Below are positions 27,094-36,363 of a DNA stretch of 64,000 bases, one piece after another (positions within the stretch are counted from its first letter, which is position 1; the number at the start of each line of letters is the position of its first letter). The notes beneath the pieces were generated by a model. It was not told the origin of the DNA. It saw only the letters and a list, made by a program, of their open reading frames with translations, and searched no databases. Origin of the DNA: Prochlorococcus marinus CUG1438 (GTDB lineage: Bacteria > Cyanobacteriota > Cyanobacteriia > PCC-6307 > Cyanobiaceae); contig JAEPLS010000001.1 in NCBI GenBank assembly GCA_017644325.1, positions 310,001 to 374,000 of the forward strand, given 5' to 3'. A program made the position numbers and the translations under genes.

Positions 27094-27699
27094 GTGGCAA
27101 ACCATTTTTCACAACTTGCAAAAAAGTCAAGAACAAATGGAAACGCAGAAAAAGTTGCAAAAGAACAACCAGGAAAGCCATCTCTAGACATTTATAAACT
27201 TGGAGATGATGTATTAAGACAAAATTCCAAAAGAATAACTAAAGTTGACGAATCTATCAGAAAACTTGCTAGAGAAATGCTTCAAAGCATGTATGCAGCT
27301 AAAGGAATTGGACTTGCTGCACCTCAAATTGGAATCAACAAAGAGCTTCTTGTCATAGACGTAAATTTTGAAGATTCAGCAGCAGAACCTTTAATATTAA
27401 TCAATCCAGAAATTACAAACTTTGGAACAACCCTTAATTCATACGAAGAAGGTTGCTTGAGTATACCTGGCGTCTATTTGAATGTAGTAAGACCATCAAC
27501 TATAAAATTAAAATTTAGAGATGAAATGGGACGACCACGTAAAATGAAGGCAGATGGACTTTTAGCGAGGTGTATTCAACACGAAATGGATCACTTAAAT
27601 GGAATATTATTTGTAGATAGAGTTACATCAAAAGATGATTTGAACAAAGAACTTTTAAAAGAAGGGTTTAACGAAAAAGACGTTATCTCAATTAATTAA
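27094..27699 (+). CDS. def: Peptide deformylase
   Basis: This metalloenzyme removes the formyl group from nascent proteins. All three family motifs are present: GIGLAAPQIG near residue 71, EGCLSIPG near 128, and HEMDHLNG near 170, which gives the Cys-His-His metal site. The start is GTG at 27094 because no ATG precedes the conserved domain. The 201-aa length includes an N-terminal extension of about 25 residues beyond the bacterial norm, as in plant and cyanobacterial forms. Confidence 0.95.
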   Translation: MANHFSQLAKKSRTNGNAEKVAKEQPGKPSLDIYKLGDDVLRQNSKRITKVDESIRKLAREMLQSMYAAKGIGLAAPQIGINKELLVIDVNFEDSAAEPLILINPEITNFGTTLNSYEEGCLSIPGVYLNVVRPSTIKLKFRDEMGRPRKMKADGLLARCIQHEMDHLNGILFVDRVTSKDDLNKELLKEGFNEKDVISIN

Positions 27700-27703
27700 T
27701 TTA

Positions 27704-28045
27704 ATGTCTGAAACAACAATATTTCAAAAAATCATTAATAACGAAATACCCTGCGATAAGCTTTATGAAGATAAGTTTTGTATTGCATTTAATGATATCC
27801 AGGCGCAAGCTCCAGTACATTTCCTAGTGATTCCTAAAAAGCCAATAATCAGTTTATTAGAGTGTATTGAGGAAGATGCAAATTTATTAGGGCATTTACT
27901 TTTTGTTGGTAGCAAAATAGCTAAATCAAAAAATTTAACTAATTGGAGAACAGTAATTAACACTGGAGCAGAATCGGGACAAACAGTTTTTCATTTACAT
28001 ATTCATTTTTTATCTGGAAGAAAAATGAATTGGCCTCCAGGTTAA
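27704..28045 (+). CDS. HIT family nucleotide-binding protein
   Basis: This 113-aa Hint-type protein hydrolyses adenosine phosphoramidates in other species. The catalytic triad motif HLHIH is near the C-terminus, and the N-terminal ETTIFQKIINNEIPC is typical. It follows def by 4 bases on the same strand, suggesting co-expression. The biological substrate is unknown. Confidence 0.92.
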   Translation: MSETTIFQKIINNEIPCDKLYEDKFCIAFNDIQAQAPVHFLVIPKKPIISLLECIEEDANLLGHLLFVGSKIAKSKNLTNWRTVINTGAESGQTVFHLHIHFLSGRKMNWPPG

Positions 28046-28091
28046 AACTCTCGAAAGAAATATTAATGGGTTATAAATAAATAAAAACAAA

Positions 28092-28370
28092 ATGAATACT
28101 CCAGAGTCCTTAAATACAGAATCTAAAAATTTATTCAACTTAATTTCAAAAAATTGGGAAGAGCTTGATGATTCACTCAAAAATAAGTTAATAAAAATTT
28201 GGAACGTTTTAACTTATAAATGGCAATTACAAATTTTATTTAATTTACCTTTTCTACTATGGTGGGCATTAGATAAATCTTTTCCAAAAGTTCATGAATT
28301 TGATGCAACAATCTTGAATTACTTGAATTTACCTGACTGGGCACTTTCATTTATTGGCTTTGGTCAATAG
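28092..28370 (+). CDS. Hypothetical protein with one hydrophobic segment
   Basis: This is a 92-aa protein. A polar helical N-terminus (KNLFNLISKNWEELDDSLKN) leads to a Trp-rich hydrophobic segment (LFNLPFLLWWALD) and a C-terminal region ending ALSFIGFGQ. The family is not recognised. It precedes the ABC transporter gene by 42 bases on the same strand and may belong to its operon with the Hli-domain gene. Confidence 0.6.
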   Translation: MNTPESLNTESKNLFNLISKNWEELDDSLKNKLIKIWNVLTYKWQLQILFNLPFLLWWALDKSFPKVHEFDATILNYLNLPDWALSFIGFGQ

Positions 28371-28412
28371 ACCGCTAAAAGTTATAATTTATTTCATAAC
28401 ACTAGTCGAGTA

Positions 28413-30395
28413 ATGAATAAAGCAGTTAATAATAAATCCAAAATACTATACCAATTACAAAAATTAAGGAAGCTGTCTCAGCCGTTTTTTCTTCCAATAG
28501 ATCAATGTAATGGATTCCAATTTATTTGGCTCTTGATTTCTCTTTTATTTTGTGTTGGTGGAGTAGTACTTGTTGGTCTTACAGGAATAATAAGTTTTTT
28601 TGAAAGCTTTCAACCAATTTTTCTTGAAAAGTATTTCGGAGGTGTAGTAAGTACTGTCAATTCAATTTGGGCTGGGAGTTGGGGATTACTTTTCTCTGCA
28701 TTATTTCTAATTGGATCAGGAAGCTTTTTTAGCTTAAGACGTCAATTAAAAAACCGTAGATGGTTACATTGGTTATTCCTTGCGATAATTGTATTAATGC
28801 TTTTAGCTGTAAACGGAATAAACGCAGGTATTGGATTCATTGCAAGAGATTTAACAAATGCTTTAGTAGAAAAACAAGAAGATGGATTTTATAGGATATT
28901 GGGGATTTACGCTTGTTGTTTCGCTGTGGCTCTACCAATACGGGTTTCCCAAATATTTTTCACATATAAATTAGGAATAATTTGGAGAGAATGGCTTTCA
29001 AAAAGTTTAGTAAAAGATTATATGACTAATAAAGCTTATTACCAATTAAATCCCAATGATGAAGAACAAACTGATGTAGATAATCCTGATCAAAGGATTA
29101 CAGATGATACGCGTGCTTTTACTGGTCAAAGTCTCTCTTTTACGTTAGGTATTTTTGATGCATTACTAACGTTTTCTCTGAATATTCTTATTTTGTGGAG
29201 TATCAGTACAACACTTACTTTTTCTTTATTTGGTTACGCTGCTTTTGCAACGTCTATCCTTTTAATTGCTGGTAAAAATCTTGTAAAGATAGACTTTGAT
29301 CAACTCAGATACGAAGCAGATTTTCGATATGGCTTAGTACATATTAGAGATAATGCTGAATCAATCGCCTTTTATTCTGGCGAGAATCCTGAGCGAAGTG
29401 AAACTGAAAGAAGATTAGGAGAAGTAGTAAGAAACTTTAATTTATTGATTATATGGAGAGTAATAATTGATGTCATGAGAAGATCGATTAATTATGCTGG
29501 AAATTTCTTTCCATACTTAATAATGGCAGTTCCTTACTTTAAGGGAGATATTGATTATGGGCGCTTTATTCAGGCAAGCTTTGCATTTGGAATGGTTGAA
29601 GGTTCATTATTTTTTATTGTGAATCAAATAGAGGAACTTGCAAAATTTACTGCTGGGATTGGCAGATTAGAAGGATTCCAATCAAAAGTTGAATCAATTA
29701 GTCAAACCAAACCAACAAGCAATCAAAAAATTATTTCAGATTACCCCTCAATTCTTATTAATAACGCTGACCTGTGCCCACCAGGATCAAATAAAAAAAT
29801 AATTAAAAATTTAAATTTGAGTATCGACAATAATCAATCACTCTTAGTTGTTGGACCATCTGGGTGCGGAAAAACATCTTTACTTAGAATGATTAGTGGT
29901 TTATGGGAACCGGATCATGGAATGATTAAAAAACCGAAAATTGGCGATTTATTATTCATACCTCAAAAGCCTTATATGTTACTAGGTTCTTTAAGAGAAC
30001 AATTATGTTATCCCACAGAAGTGAATAAATTTAGTGATGAACATCTTACTTCTGTATTACATGAGGTAAATTTAAAAACCTTAGTAGATCGTTATCCTAA
30101 TCTTGACATCAAGCAAGATTGGCCACGAATTCTTTCTCTAGGGGAGCAACAAAGATTGGCTTTTGCAAGACTGTTACTAAATTCCCCAAGATTCGCAGTA
30201 CTTGATGAAGCAACAAGTGCTTTAGATATTGACACTGAAAAAAAACTATATAGTTTACTAAAAGAACGAGAGCTTTCTCTTATAAGTGTTGGACATAGAC
30301 CTAGCTTAAAAGATTTTCATGAAAATATTTTAGAATTAAATGGACAAGGAGACTGGAAATTATTAGCTTCTGATAAGTATAATTTTAAGGATTAG
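28413..30395 (+). CDS. ABC transporter, fused permease-ATPase (ABCD/YddA-like)
   Basis: This 660-aa half-transporter has about six membrane helices and an SbmA/BacA-like domain (residues about 30-400) fused to an ATPase. Walker A is GPSGCGKTSL, the signature motif is SLGEQQRLAF, and Walker B/D-loop is FAVLDEATSALD. The domain arrangement resembles YddA/BacA/ABCD proteins involved in very-long-chain, peptide or vitamin-type substrates. The substrate is unknown. It is followed after 8 bases by an Hli-domain gene, suggesting a membrane or thylakoid role. Confidence 0.88.
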   Translation: MNKAVNNKSKILYQLQKLRKLSQPFFLPIDQCNGFQFIWLLISLLFCVGGVVLVGLTGIISFFESFQPIFLEKYFGGVVSTVNSIWAGSWGLLFSALFLIGSGSFFSLRRQLKNRRWLHWLFLAIIVLMLLAVNGINAGIGFIARDLTNALVEKQEDGFYRILGIYACCFAVALPIRVSQIFFTYKLGIIWREWLSKSLVKDYMTNKAYYQLNPNDEEQTDVDNPDQRITDDTRAFTGQSLSFTLGIFDALLTFSLNILILWSISTTLTFSLFGYAAFATSILLIAGKNLVKIDFDQLRYEADFRYGLVHIRDNAESIAFYSGENPERSETERRLGEVVRNFNLLIIWRVIIDVMRRSINYAGNFFPYLIMAVPYFKGDIDYGRFIQASFAFGMVEGSLFFIVNQIEELAKFTAGIGRLEGFQSKVESISQTKPTSNQKIISDYPSILINNADLCPPGSNKKIIKNLNLSIDNNQSLLVVGPSGCGKTSLLRMISGLWEPDHGMIKKPKIGDLLFIPQKPYMLLGSLREQLCYPTEVNKFSDEHLTSVLHEVNLKTLVDRYPNLDIKQDWPRILSLGEQQRLAFARLLLNSPRFAVLDEATSALDIDTEKKLYSLLKERELSLISVGHRPSLKDFHENILELNGQGDWKLLASDKYNFKD

Positions 30396-30403
30396 AAAAA
30401 AAA

Positions 30404-30679
30404 ATGAATTCTAAAGAAGAACAAACCAACTCAGAACTAACTAATTTAGAGAATGTGAGTTTTATAGAAGAGCAAAAAAATCCGAATCAGATCAATGAAC
30501 AAATTGAAGACAATAAATTAGATGAAAAATCAATAGAGATTAAAGATGAATATCAATTTGGATGGAGTAGCTATTCTGAAATAACTAATGGAAGATTTGC
30601 AATGATTGGCTTCATAGCAATAATATTAATTGAATTAATTAGTCAACAATCATTTTTAAGATGGGCAGGTATCCTATAA
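30404..30679 (+). CDS. Hli-domain protein with acidic N-terminal extension
   Basis: This 91-aa protein has about 50 polar, acidic, probably disordered residues before a single Hli helix. The chlorophyll-binding motif EITNGRFAMIGF lies near residues 60-71, with a hydrophobic stretch after it and the ending RWAGIL. The family binds chlorophyll in thylakoids. It is co-linear with the fused ABC transporter upstream and converges with the Ycf66 gene with no gap between stops. Confidence 0.85.
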   Translation: MNSKEEQTNSELTNLENVSFIEEQKNPNQINEQIEDNKLDEKSIEIKDEYQFGWSSYSEITNGRFAMIGFIAIILIELISQQSFLRWAGIL

Positions 30680-31609
30680 TTAATCATCAAATCTAGAACT
30701 ATTATCTCTAGGTTTCTTTTTGTTTGTTGCAACGTTATATCTACCATTTTGATTTTTTGAACTTGATCTAGATGAGGAGCTAACTCTACGATTCACTCGT
30801 GGGTTTTTGGCTTGATTAGCATCTTTAAATGAAGCATCTTCTACTTGAGTTGTTGAAGTTTGTGGCCTAATAGGAGATCTTGTAGGTTTATTTCTTAATG
30901 GAGAAGAATCATCAGGAGTAGAAATATTATCCTGTCTAGAAACATTACGATTAATCCTGGGTCTTGACCCTGTTTTAGCTTCATCGCGAGATAAGTTTCG
31001 TCTCTCACCAAATTTATTTCTTGCTGATTGATTACTATTTCTATCTTCAGAAGTCTCTCTTCTCCTTCTATTAAGTTCTTCTTCTTCAAACGGACTCACT
31101 TCTCTCTGAGATGGCCTGCTTCTACTTGCTGCAGCAGAGGGTATAGCTCTTGAAACATTTCTCCTACGAGATCTCCCTTCGCTATAGTCCTCTTCAAATT
31201 CATCTTCTTGAGGTTTAAATCTTCTTGATGGTCTTCCAGATTCTTCAAACCTATCGTAATCATCATTAAAGCGACCTCTAGCATTTCTGGGAACATCAGA
31301 AATAGGATCATCATCAAAATAAGATGATCTTCGAGCTTGATCAGTAGCAACTCCCCTCAATCGCACACTTTCATATGCGAAAAAAACTGTGGTTCCTGCT
31401 AATAAAAACTGACCAAACTGGAGGATAGGATCTAACCTCCAGCCTTGAAAAAATAATATTCCTCCACACAAAAGTCCAATTGCTGCAAAGAAAACATCAT
31501 AATCCCTTGCTAAAGCAGGTTTAAAAGACCTTAAAAAATAAAGGCCTCCTCCACATACCGCAAGAACTATACCAACAATACTGGCCCAATTGAGACTAGC
31601 ATTGACCAC
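30680..31609 (-). CDS. ycf66: Ycf66 family protein
   Basis: This cyanobacterial and chloroplast protein of unknown function has three hydrophobic segments at the N-terminus (about residues 8-90, including GGGLYFLRSFKPALARDYDV). A long disordered tail rich in Arg, Ser, Asn and Asp makes up the rest of the 309 aa. The tail is longer than in plastid forms. It is downstream of psbX on the same strand, a neighbourhood consistent with a thylakoid role. Two shorter overlapping frames inside the tail are shadows. Confidence 0.85.
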   Translation of the reverse strand: MVNASLNWASIVGIVLAVCGGGLYFLRSFKPALARDYDVFFAAIGLLCGGILFFQGWRLDPILQFGQFLLAGTTVFFAYESVRLRGVATDQARRSSYFDDDPISDVPRNARGRFNDDYDRFEESGRPSRRFKPQEDEFEEDYSEGRSRRRNVSRAIPSAAASRSRPSQREVSPFEEEELNRRRRETSEDRNSNQSARNKFGERRNLSRDEAKTGSRPRINRNVSRQDNISTPDDSSPLRNKPTRSPIRPQTSTTQVEDASFKDANQAKNPRVNRRVSSSSRSSSKNQNGRYNVATNKKKPRDNSSRFDD

Positions 31610-31689
31610 ATTCTTTCTCCAAAAATTTATTTTTTAAAGGGTTACTTAAATCCCCCATATATATAGTGTACTTAAAACTTCTACAAAAA

Positions 31690-31875
31690 CTAGCGTCTTC
31701 CAGTAGAAGTACGATCTAGGGAGTCTTTCTGACTGACAAAAATCAAAAATGCAGAGGCTGGAATAACAATAAGTAGAGCAGCAGCAATAAAACTACCTAT
31801 CATTCCAACTGCGGAATTATTTGCAACTTCAGTAGAAAAGTCAGCGACTAGTAATAAATTTGAAATTTGAAACAC
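31690..31875 (-). CDS. psbX: Photosystem II protein PsbX
   Basis: PsbX is a small single-helix subunit near the quinone and cytochrome b559 side of photosystem II. The C-terminal half, with [18 protein letters not shown], matches PsbX. The GTG at 31875 gives 61 aa with a 24-residue N-terminal extension relative to the usual ~40-aa PsbX. An internal ATG (MIGSF) would give 37 aa and cannot be excluded. It lies upstream of ycf66 with an 80-base gap. Confidence 0.88.
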   Translation of the reverse strand: MFQISNLLLVADFSTEVANNSAVGMIGSFIAAALLIVIPASAFLIFVSQKDSLDRTSTGRR

Positions 31876-31956
31876 TTTTTAAATATTAAATTCTCAATTT
31901 ATAATACGAATTAAATACGTTTCAATGGGTTATTTATTAAGATGAATTAAATAATT

Positions 31957-32271
31957 GTGATTTCCTTGCTTATAAACACTCTTCAAATTTTAGATATTAG
32001 TTTAGGAATTTTTCTTTCATATCTAACTATAGTTTTTCTAATAAGATTAATTCTTACTTGGTATCCTAAAATTGATTTAAGTAAAGGTTTATGGTTATTA
32101 ATTTCAATACCATCAAGCTCAATTCTTAATTTAACAAGAAAACTAATTCCTCCTATTGGAGGTGTTGATGTTGGACCCGTAATTTGGATTGGAGTTATAA
32201 GCTTTTTAAGGGAAATTTTAGTCGGTCAGCAAGGACTTATAAAACTTGCATTGCAAACAAATATTTCGTAA
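31957..32271 (+). CDS. YggT family membrane protein (Ycf19-like)
   Basis: This 104-aa membrane protein of the YggT/Ycf19 family has two hydrophobic segments around the conserved LIRLILTWYPKID (residues about 27-40), and PPIGGVDVGPVIWIGVI near the C-terminus is typical. In cyanobacteria and chloroplasts the family is linked to thylakoid or nucleoid organisation. The start is GTG at 31957. It is divergent from psbX. Confidence 0.85.
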   Translation: MISLLINTLQILDISLGIFLSYLTIVFLIRLILTWYPKIDLSKGLWLLISIPSSSILNLTRKLIPPIGGVDVGPVIWIGVISFLREILVGQQGLIKLALQTNIS

Positions 32272-32289
32272 AAATAATTTTATTATTTC

Positions 32290-33639
32290 TCAGTAATTTG
32301 GCAATAATTCTTCTTCTACATATTTAGTATGTATCTTACCTTCCTTAAATTTAGATTGATTAAGTAAAGTTAGATGAAAATTAATTGTAGTAGTAATACC
32401 AGTTACCGCGCACTCATTTAAAGCCCTATTCATACGTTTAATTGCAGTATTACGATCTTTCCCCCAAACTATTAATTTACCAATTAATGAGTCATAGAAA
32501 GGCGGTATTTCATAGCCGGTATAAACATGACTATCCACCCTTACACCAGGACCACCAGGAGGTAGCCAGCCAGTTATTTTTCCAGGTGATGGTCGGAAAT
32601 TGTGAGAAGGATCTTCAGCATTGATTCTACATTCAATAGCATGACCGTTTAAGTGGATATCATCCTGATTAAATTCCAAGTTTGCTCCGCTTGCAATCTT
32701 AATTTGCTCAGCTATTAAATCAACTCCTGTAACCATTTCAGTCACAGGATGTTCGACTTGAATCCTTGTATTCATTTCCATAAAATAGAAATTATTATCA
32801 TCATCAACTAAAAATTCAACTGTCCCAGCTCCTTCGTAGCCGATACTTTTTGCAGCAGCAATAGCAGCGTTCCCCATTTTTTTTCTTAGCTCAGTGTTAA
32901 TTGCAGGACTAGGAGATTCTTCCAGTAACTTCTGATGTCTTCTTTGAACTGAACAATCTCGCTCTCCTAAATGAACAACATTTCCTGACCTATCCGCCAA
33001 AATTTGAATTTCTACATGTCTTGGCTTCTTTATGAATTTCTCCATATATAAACCATCATTACCAAAAGCCGCCTCTGCTTCACCCTGAGCTGCTTTAAAC
33101 ATTTTTTCGAGATTATCAGATTTTTCAACCAACCTCATCCCTCTTCCACCTCCTCCAGCAGTCGCTTTAATGATTACCGGATAGCCAATAACATCTGCCA
33201 ATTTATAGGCCTCATCAACATTTGATAACAAACCATTACTACCAGGTACCGTTGGAACTCCAACTGCTTCCATAGTTTCTTTAGCTGTAGATTTATCTCC
33301 CATAGATCTAATAGCTTTAGGTGATGGACCAATAAAAACTATGCCATGATCATTACACATCTCAGCAAATTTATCATTTTCAGCAAGAAATCCATAACCA
33401 GGATGAATAGCATCAACTCCTCTCGATGTAGCAGCAGCCAGTATATTTGGAATATTTAAATAACTCTTATTACTTAACGAATCTCCAACGCAAACCGCTT
33501 CATCAGCGAGTTGCACATGCAGTGCTTTTTTATCTACTGTGCTAAAAACTGCAACGGTTGCAATACCTAGTTCTCTACAACTTCTGACAATTCGTAAAGC
33601 TATTTCTCCACGATTAGCAATTAAAACTTTTTCAACCAT
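32290..33639 (-). CDS. accC: Acetyl-CoA carboxylase biotin carboxylase subunit
   Basis: This enzyme carboxylates biotin on BCCP, the first step of fatty-acid synthesis. ATP-grasp features include [26 protein letters not shown] and the catalytic [14 protein letters not shown] near residue 290. The length of 449 aa is normal. It stands alone; accB, accA and accD are not in this window. Confidence 0.96.
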   Translation of the reverse strand: MVEKVLIANRGEIALRIVRSCRELGIATVAVFSTVDKKALHVQLADEAVCVGDSLSNKSYLNIPNILAAATSRGVDAIHPGYGFLAENDKFAEMCNDHGIVFIGPSPKAIRSMGDKSTAKETMEAVGVPTVPGSNGLLSNVDEAYKLADVIGYPVIIKATAGGGGRGMRLVEKSDNLEKMFKAAQGEAEAAFGNDGLYMEKFIKKPRHVEIQILADRSGNVVHLGERDCSVQRRHQKLLEESPSPAINTELRKKMGNAAIAAAKSIGYEGAGTVEFLVDDDNNFYFMEMNTRIQVEHPVTEMVTGVDLIAEQIKIASGANLEFNQDDIHLNGHAIECRINAEDPSHNFRPSPGKITGWLPPGGPGVRVDSHVYTGYEIPPFYDSLIGKLIVWGKDRNTAIKRMNRALNECAVTGITTTINFHLTLLNQSKFKEGKIHTKYVEEELLPNY

Positions 33640-33898
33640 TATGAAAATTAAATTGAAGAAATGAAAATGACTTAAAATAAAAAATTATTTGCCAAAGTGT
33701 TTAACAAAATTTTTTAGTGATCAGAGGACATTTTTACAATACAACCTAGAACGTTATATATGTATAAATATTTGTTTTATGCAATAGAAAAATTATTCAT
33801 CATATTCAAAAATACTCTTTCCAAACTACATGCTTATTTCACCAATAATGTATGATATTTTAAGGTTTAGGTATCCCCCCGGTTGCTAAGAACCCTTT
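33640..33898. other. Intergenic region upstream of tRNA-Leu
   Basis: This 259-base AT-rich gap between accC and the tRNA gene has no plausible ORF. It should hold the accC promoter on the minus strand and the tRNA promoter on the plus strand. A C-run (CCCCCC at about 33875-33880) lies in the presumed leader of the tRNA transcript. I see no recognised small-RNA motif. Confidence 0.4.
33851..33856 (+). promoter_or_regulatory. Candidate tRNA-Leu -10 element
   Basis: TATGAT lies 43 bases before the tRNA 5' end, giving a 5' leader of about 35 bases for RNase P processing. No clear -35 hexamer is present at the expected distance. Confidence 0.4.
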
Positions 33899-33980
33899 GC
33901 GGACGTGGCGGAATTGGTAGACGCGCACGTCTAAGGAGCGTGTGGCTTCGGCCTTGCGAGTTCAAGTCTCGCCGTCCGCA
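33899..33980 (+). tRNA. tRNA-Leu(AAG)
   Basis: This 82-base class II tRNA has a 7-bp acceptor stem (GCGGACG with CGTCCGC), a D stem GCG/CGC, an anticodon stem CACGT/GCGTG around the loop CTAAGGA, a variable arm GGC-TTCG-GCC, and a T arm GCGAG-TTCAAGT-CTCGC. The anticodon at loop positions 34-36 reads AAG, decoding CUU and, if A34 is converted to inosine, also CUC and CUA. The loop is that of a tRNA-Leu(GAG) with G34 replaced by A. CCA is not encoded. An ORF starts 25 bases downstream. Confidence 0.95.
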
Positions 33981-34005
33981 TTAAATGTATTATGGTTTAA
34001 CTGCA

Positions 34006-35271
34006 ATGAAAAAAAAATCAGTTGCAGTAGTTATAGTTTCCAATGGTCCTGGCGAATTAACTACTTGGGTAAATCCTGTAGTGGATGAGCTGAATAAAAT
34101 AAATAAATCAATATGTGATGCAAATAAAATCGATTTCACTCTTAGATTAGTCCTTGTTCCTTGCCCAAATGGGACTGGTAAAGAATTTTTAGTTGCAAAT
34201 TCATGGAATAAATTTGAATTAATTACAAAATCCAAGAGTTTTTGGAAATTATTACTAAAGCCAGATTCTTTTGCAAATTGGCCAAAAAAAGGGGTGGTTA
34301 TTTTCCTTGGTGGGGATCAATTATGGAGCATTTTATTAGCTAAAAGATTAGGTTATTTAAATATCACATATGCTGAATGGGTTTCGCGATGGCCTCAATG
34401 GACCAACGAAATTGCCGCAATGAATTTAAAAGTAAAAGAGTTAATACCCAAAAGATATCAATATAAATGTAAAGTCATTGGCGATTTGATGGCAGATATC
34501 AAAATTAATAGTGAAATATCGATAAGAAAAAAAGACAAACACTACCTTGCATTGTTGCCTGGTTCTAAAAAAGCAAAGCTTTCTGTAGGAATTCCTTTTT
34601 TCTTAGAAGTTGCAGATTATATTGCTGAAGAAAATCAGAATATAAATTTTATAATTCCCATTGCCCCAACTACTGATAAAAGTGAATATTTATTTTTTCA
34701 AAGCAACAAAAATCCAATTGCTAAATATTACTCATCAAAAATCAAAACAATTAAAAACTTCAAAGACCCTGGTTTTGATTATGTAATCGAAACATCAAAA
34801 AATACAAAAATTTATCTAATCAAGAAACATCCTTGCTATGAAATTTTAAAAGAATGTGATCTTGCAATTACAACTGTAGGAGCAAATACTGCAGAATTGG
34901 CAACAATTACACTCCCAATGTTAGTAGTTCTACCGACTCAACATTTAAATATTATGAATGCTTGGGATGGTATTTTTGGGGTAATTGGTAAAATTTCATT
35001 CATAAATAGTTTCCTGACTTTTATAATTAAAAATTTTTATTTTAAAAAAAAGAAGTTTTTTGCTTGGCCAAATATTAAAGCTAAAAGAATGATTGTCCCT
35101 GAAAGGATAGGTAATATTTCGCCAAAACAAATTGCAAGAGAGGTATTATTTCTTCTTAAAAATAGAAATAAATTAAAAATTATTAAGGATAATCTACATA
35201 AAGAAAGAGGCAATAAAGGTGCTGCAAAAAAACTTGCTTCTATAATTGTTAATTCAATACAAAAGCTTTAA
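34006..35271 (+). CDS. LpxB-related glycosyltransferase-like protein
   Basis: This 421-aa protein resembles the lipid-A-disaccharide-synthase-related proteins of cyanobacteria and plants. It has SNGPGELTTWVNPVV at the N-terminus, ALLPGSKKAKLS near the middle, and a conserved AITTVGANTAELATITLPM near residue 285 (donor-binding domain of GT-B enzymes). The true acceptor is unknown, and most Prochlorococcus lipid A pathways look incomplete. ATG at 34006 is chosen over an in-frame ATG at 33985 because it better fits the domain. Confidence 0.72.
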   Translation: MKKKSVAVVIVSNGPGELTTWVNPVVDELNKINKSICDANKIDFTLRLVLVPCPNGTGKEFLVANSWNKFELITKSKSFWKLLLKPDSFANWPKKGVVIFLGGDQLWSILLAKRLGYLNITYAEWVSRWPQWTNEIAAMNLKVKELIPKRYQYKCKVIGDLMADIKINSEISIRKKDKHYLALLPGSKKAKLSVGIPFFLEVADYIAEENQNINFIIPIAPTTDKSEYLFFQSNKNPIAKYYSSKIKTIKNFKDPGFDYVIETSKNTKIYLIKKHPCYEILKECDLAITTVGANTAELATITLPMLVVLPTQHLNIMNAWDGIFGVIGKISFINSFLTFIIKNFYFKKKKFFAWPNIKAKRMIVPERIGNISPKQIAREVLFLLKNRNKLKIIKDNLHKERGNKGAAKKLASIIVNSIQKL

Positions 35272-35274
35272 TAA

Positions 35275-36318
35275 TTACCAAGGATCATCAATTTCAAACT
35301 TTTCTGATTTCTTATTATCTTGAACTGAATTTTGTTCATCTAGTGGTTCAATATCTAGAGTTTCAATTGCATTCTGTATTGGTCTTTTCGAAGCTAAATT
35401 TGTAATTGATTGTTTCTTTTGCTTAGAAACTGTATTATTTTTTTCATCTACTTGAGTAACACTATTTTGATTCTCAATCTGATTAGAATAATCATTATCC
35501 ATATATAGGTTTTTTCTATTATTAATTTCCTCTGAAGAACCTTTTATTTCAACGTATTCAAGTTCATCTTCATAATCATCTTCATAATCATCTCGTTCAA
35601 AAACTTCTTCATATTCCTCGACCAAATTGTCTTGCTGTTCTGATTCCGAACCGGAAAGTAACTGATTCTCAACAGGTACAAGACTAGCTGAGTATCCGTT
35701 TGATTCCCTTTCATCAAATGAGGAACCCCCTACTCCAAGTTTTTCAAGTAATCCACTACTTAGTTGCTTCAATTTCTCTTCAGCGCCTTCATAAACAATA
35801 ATCCTATCAGTACCACTACTTACAATTTCCTCAACAGGTATTTCCCAAGTACTTAAAACTCCCTCACCTAAAAGCGGAACACCTACAGCACCCGTAACAA
35901 GAGATATCAAATCCCCAGTCTCAATATCAAAAGAAAAACCAAGAACTCTTCCTAAAAGTTGTCCAGATTCTGTAATCACTTGACAATTAATTACTTTCCC
36001 ATATCTTTCTGGCGAAAAACTTTCACTTAAAGAATCTAAGGAATCAACTAATATGACATCTCCAACTTGCTTTATACTTTCTAAAGGCATCCATTTTGGC
36101 AAGCCTGGTAAAAATCGTGTAAGAGGATTATCTCTAAGTCCCAAAGCAACTACTTCTCTTCTATCAATATCAACAACAACTTCTCCAACAACTCCTAAAC
36201 GTCTCCCAGTATCAGTAGTTATGACCTGTGTTCCCATTAATTCGGACCTTAACCATAACCGTTCGCTGGGGACAGAACTAGAGAGATTCTTATTTGCGGG
36301 TGTGTTAGACAAACTCAT
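35275..36318 (-). CDS. PRC-barrel domain protein
   Basis: This 347-aa protein has two PRC-barrel-like modules: one near residues 20-85 (GTQVITTDTGRRLGVVGEVV) and one near 90-160 (GKVINCQVITESGQLLGRV). An acidic, probably disordered C-terminus rich in Glu, Asp and Asn follows from about 200. PRC-barrel proteins are found in photosynthetic reaction centres and in RNA metabolism (RimM); this family is a cyanobacterial stand-alone form of unknown role. It lies 45 bases downstream of smc on the same strand. Confidence 0.8.
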   Translation of the reverse strand: MSLSNTPANKNLSSSVPSERLWLRSELMGTQVITTDTGRRLGVVGEVVVDIDRREVVALGLRDNPLTRFLPGLPKWMPLESIKQVGDVILVDSLDSLSESFSPERYGKVINCQVITESGQLLGRVLGFSFDIETGDLISLVTGAVGVPLLGEGVLSTWEIPVEEIVSSGTDRIIVYEGAEEKLKQLSSGLLEKLGVGGSSFDERESNGYSASLVPVENQLLSGSESEQQDNLVEEYEEVFERDDYEDDYEDELEYVEIKGSSEEINNRKNLYMDNDYSNQIENQNSVTQVDEKNNTVSKQKKQSITNLASKRPIQNAIETLDIEPLDEQNSVQDNKKSEKFEIDDPW

Positions 36319-36363
36319 AAATACCTTTTTAACATTCTGACGTATAAATCTAAAAAAGTATGA

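Noticed and set aside
31096-31350. Alternative minus-strand frames inside the ycf66 gene
   Set aside because: The Arg/Ser-rich disordered tail produces long shadow frames in other phases; the Ycf66 frame explains the region.
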